Source: a virus. Taken from it: a DNA stretch of 64,000 bases. The DNA lies in IMG/VR virus record IMGVR_UViG_3300030098_005028, positions 57,268 through 121,267 of that record. One strand, given 5' to 3'. The translations under genes were made by a program, and so were the position numbers. Positions 1 to 8,192 of this stretch are shown here, piece after piece; position 1 is the first letter of the stretch; each line of letters opens with the position of its first letter. The notes below the pieces were generated by a model. The model saw only the letters and a program-made list of their open reading frames with translations, had not been told where the DNA came from and made no database searches.

Positions 1-740
1 AATAACTGTGTCTCTTTATGGATGTAGAACATACTTTTTGTCTTAAAGTATTCTATTTCTTGCTTTGGAAACATACTTCCAATGCCAGAGACGAAGGATT
101 GTACACCGGTGGGTTGTAGCGCATTGAAGCGACGAATACTCCCGCCAGCAACTATAACACAGAAATTCTTCTTGTCAATATCTTTGCATACATTAAATGC
201 CAATCCGAGGTCAGAAGTTTCTTCTTTCATGCCAAATATGTTTTTATGAGAAGAAATCTTATTAATTAATTCTGCTGTATAATCATAAGACCCTCCAGTT
301 CCCTTACGCATGAACATACCATGAAATATTACGGGTAACTTACTTCTATCTGCTATCTTATGAAAGTAGCTAACAATGGTCTTATCGTCATAATATCTAT
401 CAGGATAAAGAGCCATTAAAAAAGTTTTATTACTTTTCTTCATCTTTTCGTTATAAAAGTCAACATCATCAAGTACAGACCGTAAATCTTTTCCCTGAAG
501 ACCAATTATCTTTGTATTTACGAAAGAGTCATAGAGAGTAAAGTTGAGAGAAAATATTTCTTCCTTACTTAGAAGATTATATTGAGAAGTCCCTGCTGTA
601 GTCATAACGCATTTTGCGCCATTTGATTGCAAGTATGATATGTACTTTTTTGTCTTTGCTAGATCTAGGTCTCCGTTTCTTTTATAAGAAGGAGGCAACG
701 CAAAAGATGGTGTGTCGCATAACATTTTTGACTTATTCAT
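1..740 (-). CDS. DapA / N-acetylneuraminate lyase family aldolase, C-terminus beyond window
   Basis: Reading leftwards from the ATG at 740, the frame stays open to the window edge, so about 246 residues are visible and the C-terminus is missing. The fold family (TIM-barrel class I aldolases such as dihydrodipicolinate synthase and N-acetylneuraminate lyase) is shown by a GTSQYNLLSKEE segment near residues 50-61, which matches the GTTGE..LS.EE loop, and by GMKEETSD near 170-177, where K172 sits at the Schiff-base lysine. The usual YN.P segment before it reads FHGMF, so the family's catalytic tyrosine appears replaced by histidine. That makes the exact reaction uncertain. The start codon overlaps the stop of the sialyltransferase-like gene, so the two are translationally coupled. 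In this setting a lyase or synthase acting on sialic-acid-like or other keto sugars is a reasonable inference. Confidence 0.8.
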   Translation of the reverse strand, partial: MNKSKMLCDTPSFALPPSYKRNGDLDLAKTKKYISYLQSNGAKCVMTTAGTSQYNLLSKEEIFSLNFTLYDSFVNTKIIGLQGKDLRSVLDDVDFYNEKMKKSNKTFLMALYPDRYYDDKTIVSYFHKIADRSKLPVIFHGMFMRKGTGGSYDYTAELINKISSHKNIFGMKEETSDLGLAFNVCKDIDKKNFCVIVAGGSIRRFNALQPTGVQSFVSGIGSMFPKQEIEYFKTKSMFYIHKETQL

Positions 741-1374
741 AAGATATAATTAATCCTTTGTCTATCAATTCTTTTATTTTAGATCTTTCATATTTGTAGT
801 GATGGGTCATATGAGTCCCTTTGTCTTCCCAGTAATGCTGCGCGAACTCGTCATTCAACCCAAAACCGAATATATGAGGTATGACACCAACACGAATACA
901 TAGGTGTATTATCGCAAAACCTATGCTTGGTCTTCTATGGCCCGTGTTAACTTGACATATGTGTTGTATTGAAGAGTAGTCTCCTAGATAAGGATCGCAA
1001 GACGAATGTATGTTCTCATGTCTTGACCTCCATTCATCACCCCTGCCGTTATGTTCATTAGTCTGTGGGCCAATCATTAATATTTTCATATTTCTAAGAT
1101 CTTTGACGAAGTTTGCTGGTTGACCTTTGTTCGTCCAGTTGCCGACTCTTGGGTGCGGCACATTTGAAAATACATGTTGATTAGCAACACGAATAGTGGT
1201 TCTAGAACCTACATGGGTTTCATAGCTTTCTGTTGGCGCTCTGTTAAATCTAACTATGTCGTCGAATTCGTCAATGAATTCACCGTATGTTCTATTAAGT
1301 ATAGATGGACTAGAAGCAATTATTGCTATGTTGTTACTTACATCTAGGTCTGGAGTTACATATTGAAGTATCAT
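733..1374 (-). CDS. GT29-type sialyltransferase-like protein
   Basis: The 213-residue protein carries the sialylmotif organisation of GT29 sialyltransferases, which move sialic acid from CMP-sialic acid to glycans. The L-motif-like block runs from about residue 15 to 65 (SSPSILNRTYG, then IDEFDDIVRFNRAPT, then a HVGSRTT block). The S-motif-like block is RRPSIGFAIIHLC followed by IFGFG. A C-terminal HHYKYERSKIKELI resembles motif VS with its catalytic histidine. The start is set by an AGGAGG Shine-Dalgarno nine bases before the ATG at 1374 and an ATGA overlap with the methyltransferase stop; the ATG at 1383 touches the AGGAGG and is unlikely. It lacks the N-terminal membrane anchor of animal enzymes, so it should be cytosolic. 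The donor could be another nonulosonic acid. Confidence 0.78.
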   Translation of the reverse strand: MILQYVTPDLDVSNNIAIIASSPSILNRTYGEFIDEFDDIVRFNRAPTESYETHVGSRTTIRVANQHVFSNVPHPRVGNWTNKGQPANFVKDLRNMKILMIGPQTNEHNGRGDEWRSRHENIHSSCDPYLGDYSSIQHICQVNTGHRRPSIGFAIIHLCIRVGVIPHIFGFGLNDEFAQHYWEDKGTHMTHHYKYERSKIKELIDKGLIISYE

Positions 1375-2054
1375 CCACAACATCCTCCTGAACTTACATT
1401 TTCAATAGCACCTAAGTCTTTTAAGAGAAGAACGTCTACTGAGTCTTCTTCTCCGTTTGGATTTGTGCCAAATGTATCCCATTTGAATATCGTATACCCA
1501 TTTTTCTTTATTGTTTGCAAAAACTCTGACTTGTTATATGAAAATTTATATGTCTTTATTCCGTATGGTGTTTGATAAACTTCGCTATTACTTTTTTCTT
1601 TTGTTATTGGTATTCTCTGCAAAATTATCATATTTGCGCATATGCTAAGTATGTGTTCTAGGCATTCATTTCCATTTGGTAGTATGTCTATCAGCCCATT
1701 AACAACAATAAGGTCATTATCAAAAATATCATCCCACTTGATATCTTGATAAGATTTGTTATAAAAACTACCAATCTCTCCAAATGATTCACTTGCTAGG
1801 TCAACTGCCTCTTTTGAATAGTCATACCCTATGTATTGAACATCCTCAAACTCTTGCGCTACTATCATTGAGTAGGCACCACACCCACAACCAATGTCAA
1901 TAACTCTAGAAATTCTCTTCCTTACCATCGTTGCCTGATCAACAAAATGGTGCCAATGTGCAGGCCATTCATTTTGAAACTGGCTTATGTTAAGTCTTAA
2001 TTGCTGTACAAATACATCTCTGTTTTTCCATGAGTCAATGTGTTCGGAATTCAT
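1371..2054 (-). CDS. Class I SAM-dependent methyltransferase
   Basis: The 227-residue protein has a Rossmann-type methyltransferase core. Motif I is VIDIGCGCGAYS near residue 52, followed by an acidic residue ending beta-2 in YIGYDYSKEA. The position inside a sugar cassette suggests a small-molecule or glycan O/N-methyltransferase, but the substrate cannot be read from sequence. The gene starts inside the last codons of the preceding glycosyltransferase gene, and its own stop forms an ATGA overlap with the GT29-like gene. The tail SSGGCCG is unusual and could be metal-binding or irrelevant. Confidence 0.8.
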   Translation of the reverse strand: MNSEHIDSWKNRDVFVQQLRLNISQFQNEWPAHWHHFVDQATMVRKRISRVIDIGCGCGAYSMIVAQEFEDVQYIGYDYSKEAVDLASESFGEIGSFYNKSYQDIKWDDIFDNDLIVVNGLIDILPNGNECLEHILSICANMIILQRIPITKEKSNSEVYQTPYGIKTYKFSYNKSEFLQTIKKNGYTIFKWDTFGTNPNGEEDSVDVLLLKDLGAIENVSSGGCCG

Positions 2055-2928
2055 TTAGCTGATCCTCAAACCTTTTTTTCAACTTGTCCATATTCTGTAG
2101 AATTATCTCTGGGTGTTCTTCTTCAAAAGGCTTTGTTCTACAAGAGCCTCTTACACTAGGTTTGAACTCATGAACACCGTCATACTCTTCTTCTATTCGA
2201 CTTCTGGTTGATTGACTTCCAGTAACCCAAGGAAGGTATACATTTTCAAAATAATCATCAATACAATTTTGTTTACTTACCGCTGCTTTATAGTAGCTTA
2301 CTTTTTGTTTTACTTGTTGAGGGAAGACGTAGCTGTAGTGATACATTCTGACACCAAGTTTTTCATCCAGCGTATTATGGTCTAGGTGTCTTTTTGGCAA
2401 TCTTTCGTGTATAGGTATCGTGTGAGCTATAGTAGGAGGTCTATGTGTTGCCCAATAAGAACCCGGATATACCTTTCGGATTCTCATAAATTCTGCTCCT
2501 TCTTCAAATCCTCCTAATACATTATCAAATCCCCCATAGAAACTTCTGCTTCTGAAACCTACTGAAGTGATTTTGAACTCTTCCAATACCTCCATGATCG
2601 TTTCAATATCTCTTGACTTGAATACTTCATCACAATCTAAGTTCCATATGTAATCATTGTCTTCATCCAAAAGTTTCATATATGTATTGCACTGATGATC
2701 CTTTTCCTGATATTGGCTACTTACGATCTGTATTTTATTTTCAGGGTCTGGAATAGAATTCAATACTTCTATGGTTCCATCTGTAGACTTGGATAGTCCT
2801 TGTTGTTGCCAGTATGTTACTGGGCCTTCAGCAATCAAAATTTGATTTGCATATGGGTAAACAGATTTTATGCACTCTTCAAGTACATAGTTTCCATTAA
2901 GAACAATCATTCCAAAGGCTATCTTCAT
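2035..2928 (-). CDS. Glycosyltransferase, GT-A fold (GT2/GT17-like)
   Basis: The 297-residue protein opens with MKIAFGMIVLNGNYVLEECI, the start of a GT-A nucleotide-binding fold. A DxD-type metal/nucleotide motif, LDCDEVF, lies near residue 97. The N-terminal ILIAEGPVT followed by a TDGTIEVL element resembles proteins annotated as GT2 or GT17 (beta-1,4-N-acetylglucosaminyltransferase-like). A cytosolic sugar transferase acting in the same pathway as its neighbours is inferred. It overlaps the upstream GT8-like gene by four bases (ATGA). Confidence 0.72.
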   Translation of the reverse strand: MKIAFGMIVLNGNYVLEECIKSVYPYANQILIAEGPVTYWQQQGLSKSTDGTIEVLNSIPDPENKIQIVSSQYQEKDHQCNTYMKLLDEDNDYIWNLDCDEVFKSRDIETIMEVLEEFKITSVGFRSRSFYGGFDNVLGGFEEGAEFMRIRKVYPGSYWATHRPPTIAHTIPIHERLPKRHLDHNTLDEKLGVRMYHYSYVFPQQVKQKVSYYKAAVSKQNCIDDYFENVYLPWVTGSQSTRSRIEEEYDGVHEFKPSVRGSCRTKPFEEEHPEIILQNMDKLKKRFEDQLNEFRTH

Positions 2929-3833
2929 AGTTTATATGTACTCTTTATCATGTATGTGCAGTCATAGTAATTGTCGTAAACATCTTTTATTCCTAAGTTA
3001 GGCAATATATTTCCCCATTCTCCATGCCTGTCTACTCTATATAAACCCTCATCATAGTTAGGATTGAAATGGGAGAAGTGATTGAAAACTAAATCTTGAG
3101 TCACTTTCCCCTGCTTCATTACAAATTGAGAGTCCCACATTATTTTCTTATCTTGTATTTCAGCATGAGGAAAATTCCAAGGCGCACCATGCCCTATGTC
3201 TTCGTCTATAATTTTTACATTGTTCTGACCAAATATCTCCCCAAACAACTCTAGGTACTTTTGATCTCCGCATGTGCCATGTGTGACAGAAAACCTATTA
3301 TTAGTATCAACAACCACATCCTTCCAAAAACTTGAGCAGGGCAGACCTACCTCATCGTTACGGAAGTACACAATACCTACATTGTAATAACCAGTACGGC
3401 TATTAGACTCAAGCGATTGGTGCTTATGGGTAATTAATCCAATAGAGTAATTATCTACACAGTCAAATATGACTCGTGGGTCTTTATAAAATAGAATATC
3501 GGAGTCCACATAGAGACACTCACTACATTTTTTCAATACAAAGTTTGTAAAGAAGGCCGACAAAGCCCAATGAAATTCACAATGACCATCAGGATGTGTT
3601 CCATCGTCCCTAGCGTTATTCTTCTTTAGTAGTTCAAAGTCGTCACTAGCTAAATCATCCAACCTATACGGAATAATCTCTCTGAAGTTTATATCGTTTA
3701 ACTTGTGATAGGCAGTATCATCTGTACAAAGATAATGTAATTCAAATGGTTCTGATGCGTACTGCCTTATCGAATGATACATCGTAAGACCATATGTAAG
3801 ATATTTACTGTCTGAAAGAGTTGCGAATATCAT
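2925..3833 (-). CDS. Glycosyltransferase, GT8-like / nucleotide-diphospho-sugar transferase
   Basis: The 302-residue protein has the layout of retaining GT-A glycosyltransferases: an N-terminal MIFATLSDSKYLTYGL strand-loop, a central CLYVDSDILFYKDP containing the DxD motif near residue 106, and a later YYNVGIVYFRND block resembling the N-G-V-F element that positions the acceptor. The start at 3833 has no strong alternative. A 32-base gap separates it from the upstream methyltransferase-like gene. Donor and acceptor are unknown. Confidence 0.72.
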   Translation of the reverse strand: MIFATLSDSKYLTYGLTMYHSIRQYASEPFELHYLCTDDTAYHKLNDINFREIIPYRLDDLASDDFELLKKNNARDDGTHPDGHCEFHWALSAFFTNFVLKKCSECLYVDSDILFYKDPRVIFDCVDNYSIGLITHKHQSLESNSRTGYYNVGIVYFRNDEVGLPCSSFWKDVVVDTNNRFSVTHGTCGDQKYLELFGEIFGQNNVKIIDEDIGHGAPWNFPHAEIQDKKIMWDSQFVMKQGKVTQDLVFNHFSHFNPNYDEGLYRVDRHGEWGNILPNLGIKDVYDNYYDCTYMIKSTYKL

Positions 3834-3865
3834 TTTATGTAAAACCTAATTTTTATCTTAATATG

Positions 3866-4651
3866 TCATTTTAATTTGATGTAGGATATCCATGTATAAT
3901 CTGACGCTTCATTTGCGTATATGTCAAAATCTTTCTTGCGATCTGTTAATAAAGGGTCTGCCGTAATGTCTAGGTACTGCTGCCTGCTGATTTTAGCCCA
4001 TTTATAGCCACGATCAGAATCTACGGCAGAATAAATAGGAGGAAACTCATAGTATATCTCTATGTTGTCTTTCAGCCATTGTGCATCTTTTGTATTCAAT
4101 AATAAGGACGACTTAGGAGAATATGACCTTTCGCCTTCACTCAAAGGCTCCATGTTGGCAACATTTCCATAAACCGGATGATAGCTATTACCTCTTCCAT
4201 CGTGGTAGTTATCTTCGTACAGTATGTGTGTAAACCCATGATGTGCGGCTTGTTTTACTCTATCAAGACCATAGTGGTCATCAAAAAAGCATAGTGTCTT
4301 GCTTTTATCAACTGAGTCCCAATTGATATTGTTAAAATCTGTAGTTGTGTATTTTATGCGTGGCGATATATATTGTCGAACAAGAAGGTTTGGATCAATA
4401 GATATAATTTTTGCATTTGGACATGTAGTTTCTAGTAGCCAAGAACTTTGGCCTTTCCATATACCACTTTCAATAATGTATTCAGGTTGAAGCTGTCTAC
4501 ACAAGAACCATGTAGCAAACATATGGGAGGAAGACATTCCTCCTCCGTTATTACGAATCGGACGAGACGCATATACTCTCAAAAAATCTTCTAGGGAATC
4601 AATTAGGTTTTTGTTTTCCCACTGTACTTTTCCTATAGTCTCATACTTCAT
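3866..4651 (-). CDS. Methyltransferase-like protein (class I SAM fold)
   Basis: The 261-residue protein has a motif-I-like strand YIIESGIWKGQSSWLLE near residue 57 and IISIDPNLLV as the second strand. LCFFDDHYGLDRV occupies the motif IV position. This arrangement matches methyltransferase families associated with sugar or antibiotic tailoring (Methyltransf_24 and macrocin O-methyltransferase-like). The glycine loop is degenerate (ESGIWKG), so catalysis is probable rather than certain. It is flanked by two glycosyltransferases in the same orientation. Confidence 0.62.
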   Translation of the reverse strand: MKYETIGKVQWENKNLIDSLEDFLRVYASRPIRNNGGGMSSSHMFATWFLCRQLQPEYIIESGIWKGQSSWLLETTCPNAKIISIDPNLLVRQYISPRIKYTTTDFNNINWDSVDKSKTLCFFDDHYGLDRVKQAAHHGFTHILYEDNYHDGRGNSYHPVYGNVANMEPLSEGERSYSPKSSLLLNTKDAQWLKDNIEIYYEFPPIYSAVDSDRGYKWAKISRQQYLDITADPLLTDRKKDFDIYANEASDYTWISYIKLK

Positions 4652-4675
4652 AGGATAATCCCTTACTTGATAGCA

Positions 4676-5506
4676 TTATTCAAAAACCAACTCAACTTCT
4701 TGATGACACCCAACGATATTGCTAAAGTCCATCTTGTCTATATTTATTCTTTTTCCATCAATGTATTTATCATTTAGTTCTTTTAGTGATATTCCATAAA
4801 ATTCACCGCTTTGGTTTTCAGATGATCCAACAATGTTAATTGGCGTATTTACCAATACACTCTCCTTAAAGGAACACATTAGTGGAAAAAGCTGAGTTCC
4901 GACTGGAAACCTGCCTTCTAAAGAATTTGGAGTGTCATAACCATAAGAATCCAGTATTTCTATCATGTCAGACTTTCTGTAAACATGACCATCTACAGAA
5001 AAAGGATACCCGAAGTTAGAAGAGGAGGGCAGCAAGTACCATTCCCAGCCCATAAATCTATCATGTATCCAAGCACAATTTTTGGGTGTCTCTGATATTG
5101 TCTTCTTATAGGGATTTTGAATATATGTGTTTTCTCCTAATCTAAGAGATAGACACATAGCTTGATCTATATTGAACAAATTTTCTATTTCTTCATAGGA
5201 AGCCTCCATCTTCCTGTAGAGTATACTGTCATCTGTAAAGAAACAGAACAATTCATCCTGCTTTGTATGCTCCTTTAATATATACATAAGACTTTCTTTG
5301 AAACCGTATTCTGGCTTTTGTTCTTTGAACATCGTTGCCTGCGGCTTTTCTGACCTAAGAAGATTATATCCTCTTTGGAAAGAGTTATCGCTGGCAGTGA
5401 ATAGAACATTTAAGTCAAATATGCCCGGAGCATTCTTATGTATACTCTCAATACAAGCCTGTAATTGGGCAGGCCTATCTTTAGAAAAGATTATTCCTGT
5501 TATCAT
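4676..5506 (-). CDS. Glycosyltransferase family 2-like protein
   Basis: The 276-residue protein begins MITGIIFSKDRPAQLQACIE, which matches the first strand and helix of GT2 enzymes. A FCFFTDDSILYRK segment near residue 89 carries the acidic pair expected at the DxD position. The C-terminal two thirds contain WIHDRFMGWEWY, compatible with an acceptor-binding region. It overlaps the end of the GDP-fucose synthase gene by 26 bases, so the two are probably co-translated. Confidence 0.68.
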   Translation of the reverse strand: MITGIIFSKDRPAQLQACIESIHKNAPGIFDLNVLFTASDNSFQRGYNLLRSEKPQATMFKEQKPEYGFKESLMYILKEHTKQDELFCFFTDDSILYRKMEASYEEIENLFNIDQAMCLSLRLGENTYIQNPYKKTISETPKNCAWIHDRFMGWEWYLLPSSSNFGYPFSVDGHVYRKSDMIEILDSYGYDTPNSLEGRFPVGTQLFPLMCSFKESVLVNTPINIVGSSENQSGEFYGISLKELNDKYIDGKRINIDKMDFSNIVGCHQEVELVFE

Positions 5507-6422
5507 TAAACCACTCTATTGTGTCTTCCAGTCCTTCAGACAGTGAGGTCTCTGCCTCGAATCCAAATTCCTTAGCTCTACTAGTATCTAAACATCTTCT
5601 AGGCTGGCCATCTGGTTTGGATGTATCCCAGACAATCTCACCAGTGTAACCCATTTTTTCAGATATAAGGGCAACTAAATCTCTTATAGTTATCTCTTTT
5701 CCTGTACCAATATTAACAGGCTGTGGATCATTGTGTTGTTCCATAGCAGCAACTATAGCTTCCGCACAGTCTTCAACAAACAAAAACTCTCTACTTGCAG
5801 ATCCACTTCCCCATACAACAACTTCTTTTTTGTTGCTCTTTATGGCTTCGTCAAACTTTAAAATTAAAGCAGGAATAACATGACTAATTGCTGGATCAAA
5901 GTTATCATTTGGCCCATACATATTTACTGGTATTAAGTTTACTCCATTAAAACCATATTGTTCTTTGTAGGAAATTATCATTTGCATCAATGCTTTTTTT
6001 GCTATTCCATAAGGAGCATTTGTTTCCTCTGGATAACCATTCCATATTTCTTCTTCTTTAAACGGCACAGGAGTAAACTTTGGATAAGCACAGACCGTTC
6101 CAATCATCACGAATTTTTTTAGATCATAATGCCTTGCTGTTTCGATAACATTCATTCCCATAGCCAAGTTGTCATGAATGAATTTTCCGGGATTTTCTTT
6201 ATTTGCCCCAATCCCTCCGACCTTAGCTGCTAGATGAAGTACAACTTTTGGATTAAACATATCAAAAACTCCCGCACACAAGACTGGATCAGTCAAATCA
6301 TAGACAGAACCTACGGGAAATATTTTTTTGTATCCTTTAAACTTGAGTTCTTGAAGAACTGACTTTCCTAAAAATCCAGTTGCTCCAGTTAGCAAGATGC
6401 TATCGTCTTTATTTATTTCCAT
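5481..6422 (-). CDS. fcl: GDP-L-fucose synthase (NAD-dependent epimerase/reductase)
   Basis: The 313-residue protein is a full-length short-chain dehydrogenase/epimerase with the features of GDP-4-keto-6-deoxymannose 3,5-epimerase/4-reductase. It shows ILLTGATGFLG for NADP binding, HLAAKVGGIGAN, GTVCAYPK with the catalytic serine position replaced by C (the usual text is S-S-C-Y-P), the YGIAKK YxxxK pair, and NMYGPNDNFD. The last step to GDP-L-fucose is therefore phage-encoded. No GDP-mannose dehydratase (Gmd) is seen in this window; it could lie outside or come from the host. A stand-alone ManC-type cupin at 60.7 kb and a fucosyltransferase-like gene at 43.5 kb fit the same route. Confidence 0.88.
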   Translation of the reverse strand: MEINKDDSILLTGATGFLGKSVLQELKFKGYKKIFPVGSVYDLTDPVLCAGVFDMFNPKVVLHLAAKVGGIGANKENPGKFIHDNLAMGMNVIETARHYDLKKFVMIGTVCAYPKFTPVPFKEEEIWNGYPEETNAPYGIAKKALMQMIISYKEQYGFNGVNLIPVNMYGPNDNFDPAISHVIPALILKFDEAIKSNKKEVVVWGSGSASREFLFVEDCAEAIVAAMEQHNDPQPVNIGTGKEITIRDLVALISEKMGYTGEIVWDTSKPDGQPRRCLDTSRAKEFGFEAETSLSEGLEDTIEWFNDNRNNLF

Positions 6423-7437
6423 TTAAAATCTCCAAACATTTTTCCGCTTCTTCTTTGTATTGTAAGTGACGTAGCAGACTATTTATCCTGTGGCAATATG
6501 TATGTTCTTTCATGACAGTCTCATAACAAGCCTCTGCATGAGACTTTCTTAAATTAGGACTATCAATAAAATATTCTATCATCTTGATAAATTCATTTTC
6601 GTCTCTTGCGACTGGCATCTCATTCTTTGTGAATACATCTTCTACAAGAGAGTCTATATGATCGGAGATACAAAAAGACTTGCAAGCAGAAATTTTGAAA
6701 ACTCTTTCATTAACTTCAAATCCAAACTTATTTGCGTGAGGCTCGCTTACATTTGGGCATATCTTAGAAGAACAGAATAATTTTCTTACGGTGTCATCAT
6801 CTGTTACACCGCAATATTGTGGTATTCCCCATCCAGTACCAAATACTTTCATTCTATATTTACCAACCGGATTAGTAAGTGGGAATAGATACTTAGATAA
6901 ATTTTGACCTTTATAAGACCAGTAGCCACCAACAAATGAAATATCACACTCAAGTTTTTCATCAGGATAGTCTGGGTAGTACACAAAGTGATCTGCTGCT
7001 GGCTGCATAGGAATAACATTTATTCCACTATCAATCCAAGAAAGCATAGTGTCATGTATTCTTTTAGGATGATAAAAATTGAACAGGGAGAGCCTGTCGC
7101 CTATTAGTTGAGAAAGCTTGTAAGCACTTTCTTTTTCTTTCTGATCAGCAATACCAATTGGGTATTTTTTAATATCTATTATGTCGTCGTAAGGCCCCCA
7201 ATTATTTGCTTTCAATACTGCCTTAGTATTATTTATAGCTAAACATTTCGCTGTAGCCCTATCTAAATCATAGGTCGTACCTATAAAAATATCTGGCTTA
7301 AACTCATCGAAACAATCAAAGATAGGCTTTGTACCATCCCACCATGCCCAGTCCCATCCAATAGACGTAAATACATTCTTCCACCCAGAAATAATGTGGT
7401 GTAAAGCAGATGGAAATGTTTTAGACAATACTCTCAT
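6409..7437 (-). CDS. CgeB-like glycosyltransferase (GT-B fold)
   Basis: The 342-residue protein ends with a segment typical of the CgeB/Glyco_trans_1_2 group: KICPNVSEPHAN, GFEVNERVFKISACKSFCISD, then a capping helix. Its central CDISFVGGYWSYKG starts the C-terminal Rossmann domain, as in GT-B retaining enzymes. It is inferred to transfer a sugar from a nucleotide donor. It overlaps the nucleotidyltransferase gene upstream by four bases and GDP-fucose synthase downstream by 14. Confidence 0.74.
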   Translation of the reverse strand: MRVLSKTFPSALHHIISGWKNVFTSIGWDWAWWDGTKPIFDCFDEFKPDIFIGTTYDLDRATAKCLAINNTKAVLKANNWGPYDDIIDIKKYPIGIADQKEKESAYKLSQLIGDRLSLFNFYHPKRIHDTMLSWIDSGINVIPMQPAADHFVYYPDYPDEKLECDISFVGGYWSYKGQNLSKYLFPLTNPVGKYRMKVFGTGWGIPQYCGVTDDDTVRKLFCSSKICPNVSEPHANKFGFEVNERVFKISACKSFCISDHIDSLVEDVFTKNEMPVARDENEFIKMIEYFIDSPNLRKSHAEACYETVMKEHTYCHRINSLLRHLQYKEEAEKCLEILNGNK

Positions 7438-8180
7438 ATTAACTTTATATTCATATTTAGTGTCTGTAAGTCTTTAGGAGAATCTATTTCAAAAATTCTC
7501 ATACCATTGGGTTCAGATCCAGCAAACCTTCCCCCTTCTTCTATTACTTTATTTATTGCTTCGTATCCAAACCATTTTTCATGATTGTCTTGTATAGTTA
7601 TATCTTCTAGATATGTCAATTCCCTGCCATGAAGATATGCTATCTGACACCATTTGTGTTTTAATCCAAAGGACAGGTTCGTCACCACGTTGTCATCAGA
7701 CAAGAGAAGCCCAACCTCCTCATCTTTAAAAAAACCTTTTGTATCGACGACTAACTTTGATACTCCATCGTGAATACCTTTGATAGCTTTGTAATTAAAG
7801 ACTAAGTCTCCATACATCAACAACACATTTTTTCTGTTGCAAACTTGTAAGCCAATGCCAATGCTTCGGCATACATTGTTATTTTCATAATCAAAGTTGT
7901 ATACAAGTTTTACCGGATATCTTCTTCTTATCTTTTCTCTTACTAGGTTTGCACCAAATCCCACTACGACAATTATTTCACTTTGAGGATAATATTTATG
8001 TATTAGCTTTATTTGTCTCTCAATTATTGAGCTATCTTTAATATGTATCAAAGACTTTGGCCCATGAGACTTCATCCTTCTTCCTATTCCAGCAGCAGGT
8101 ATAACGACAGACAGATCTTCTCCCTTTTGATCTACCTGTTGCTCTTTTGCTTTGACTACATTTCTAGACGCTGCTGACAT
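7434..8180 (-). CDS. Sugar/alcohol-phosphate nucleotidyltransferase
   Basis: The 248-residue protein has the NTP_transferase signature LSVVIPAAGIGRRMKSHGPK starting near residue 23. A second strand, EIIVVVGFG, and NVLLMYGDLVF place the metal-binding aspartate. The family activates sugar phosphates or choline phosphate with NTPs. The spacing resembles GlmU, RfbA or LicC-type enzymes rather than CMP-sialate synthase, whose PARxxSKxxxxKN motif is absent. The first 20 residues are a charged extension. It probably supplies a donor to the surrounding glycosyltransferases. Confidence 0.78.
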   Translation of the reverse strand: MSAASRNVVKAKEQQVDQKGEDLSVVIPAAGIGRRMKSHGPKSLIHIKDSSIIERQIKLIHKYYPQSEIIVVVGFGANLVREKIRRRYPVKLVYNFDYENNNVCRSIGIGLQVCNRKNVLLMYGDLVFNYKAIKGIHDGVSKLVVDTKGFFKDEEVGLLLSDDNVVTNLSFGLKHKWCQIAYLHGRELTYLEDITIQDNHEKWFGYEAINKVIEEGGRFAGSEPNGMRIFEIDSPKDLQTLNMNIKLI

Positions 8181-8192
8181 TACGATTCCGCA

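Noticed and set aside
4299-4490. Plus-strand frames within the glycan cassette
   Set aside because: They lack Shine-Dalgarno sites and overlap well-supported minus-strand genes; the compositions are antisense shadows. The same holds for other plus-strand frames apart from the gene at 50803-51438.
7434-8180. CMP-sialic acid synthetase
   Set aside because: The nucleotide loop PAAGIGRRM fits GlmU, RfbA or LicC-type enzymes; the PARxxSK motif of NeuA is absent.
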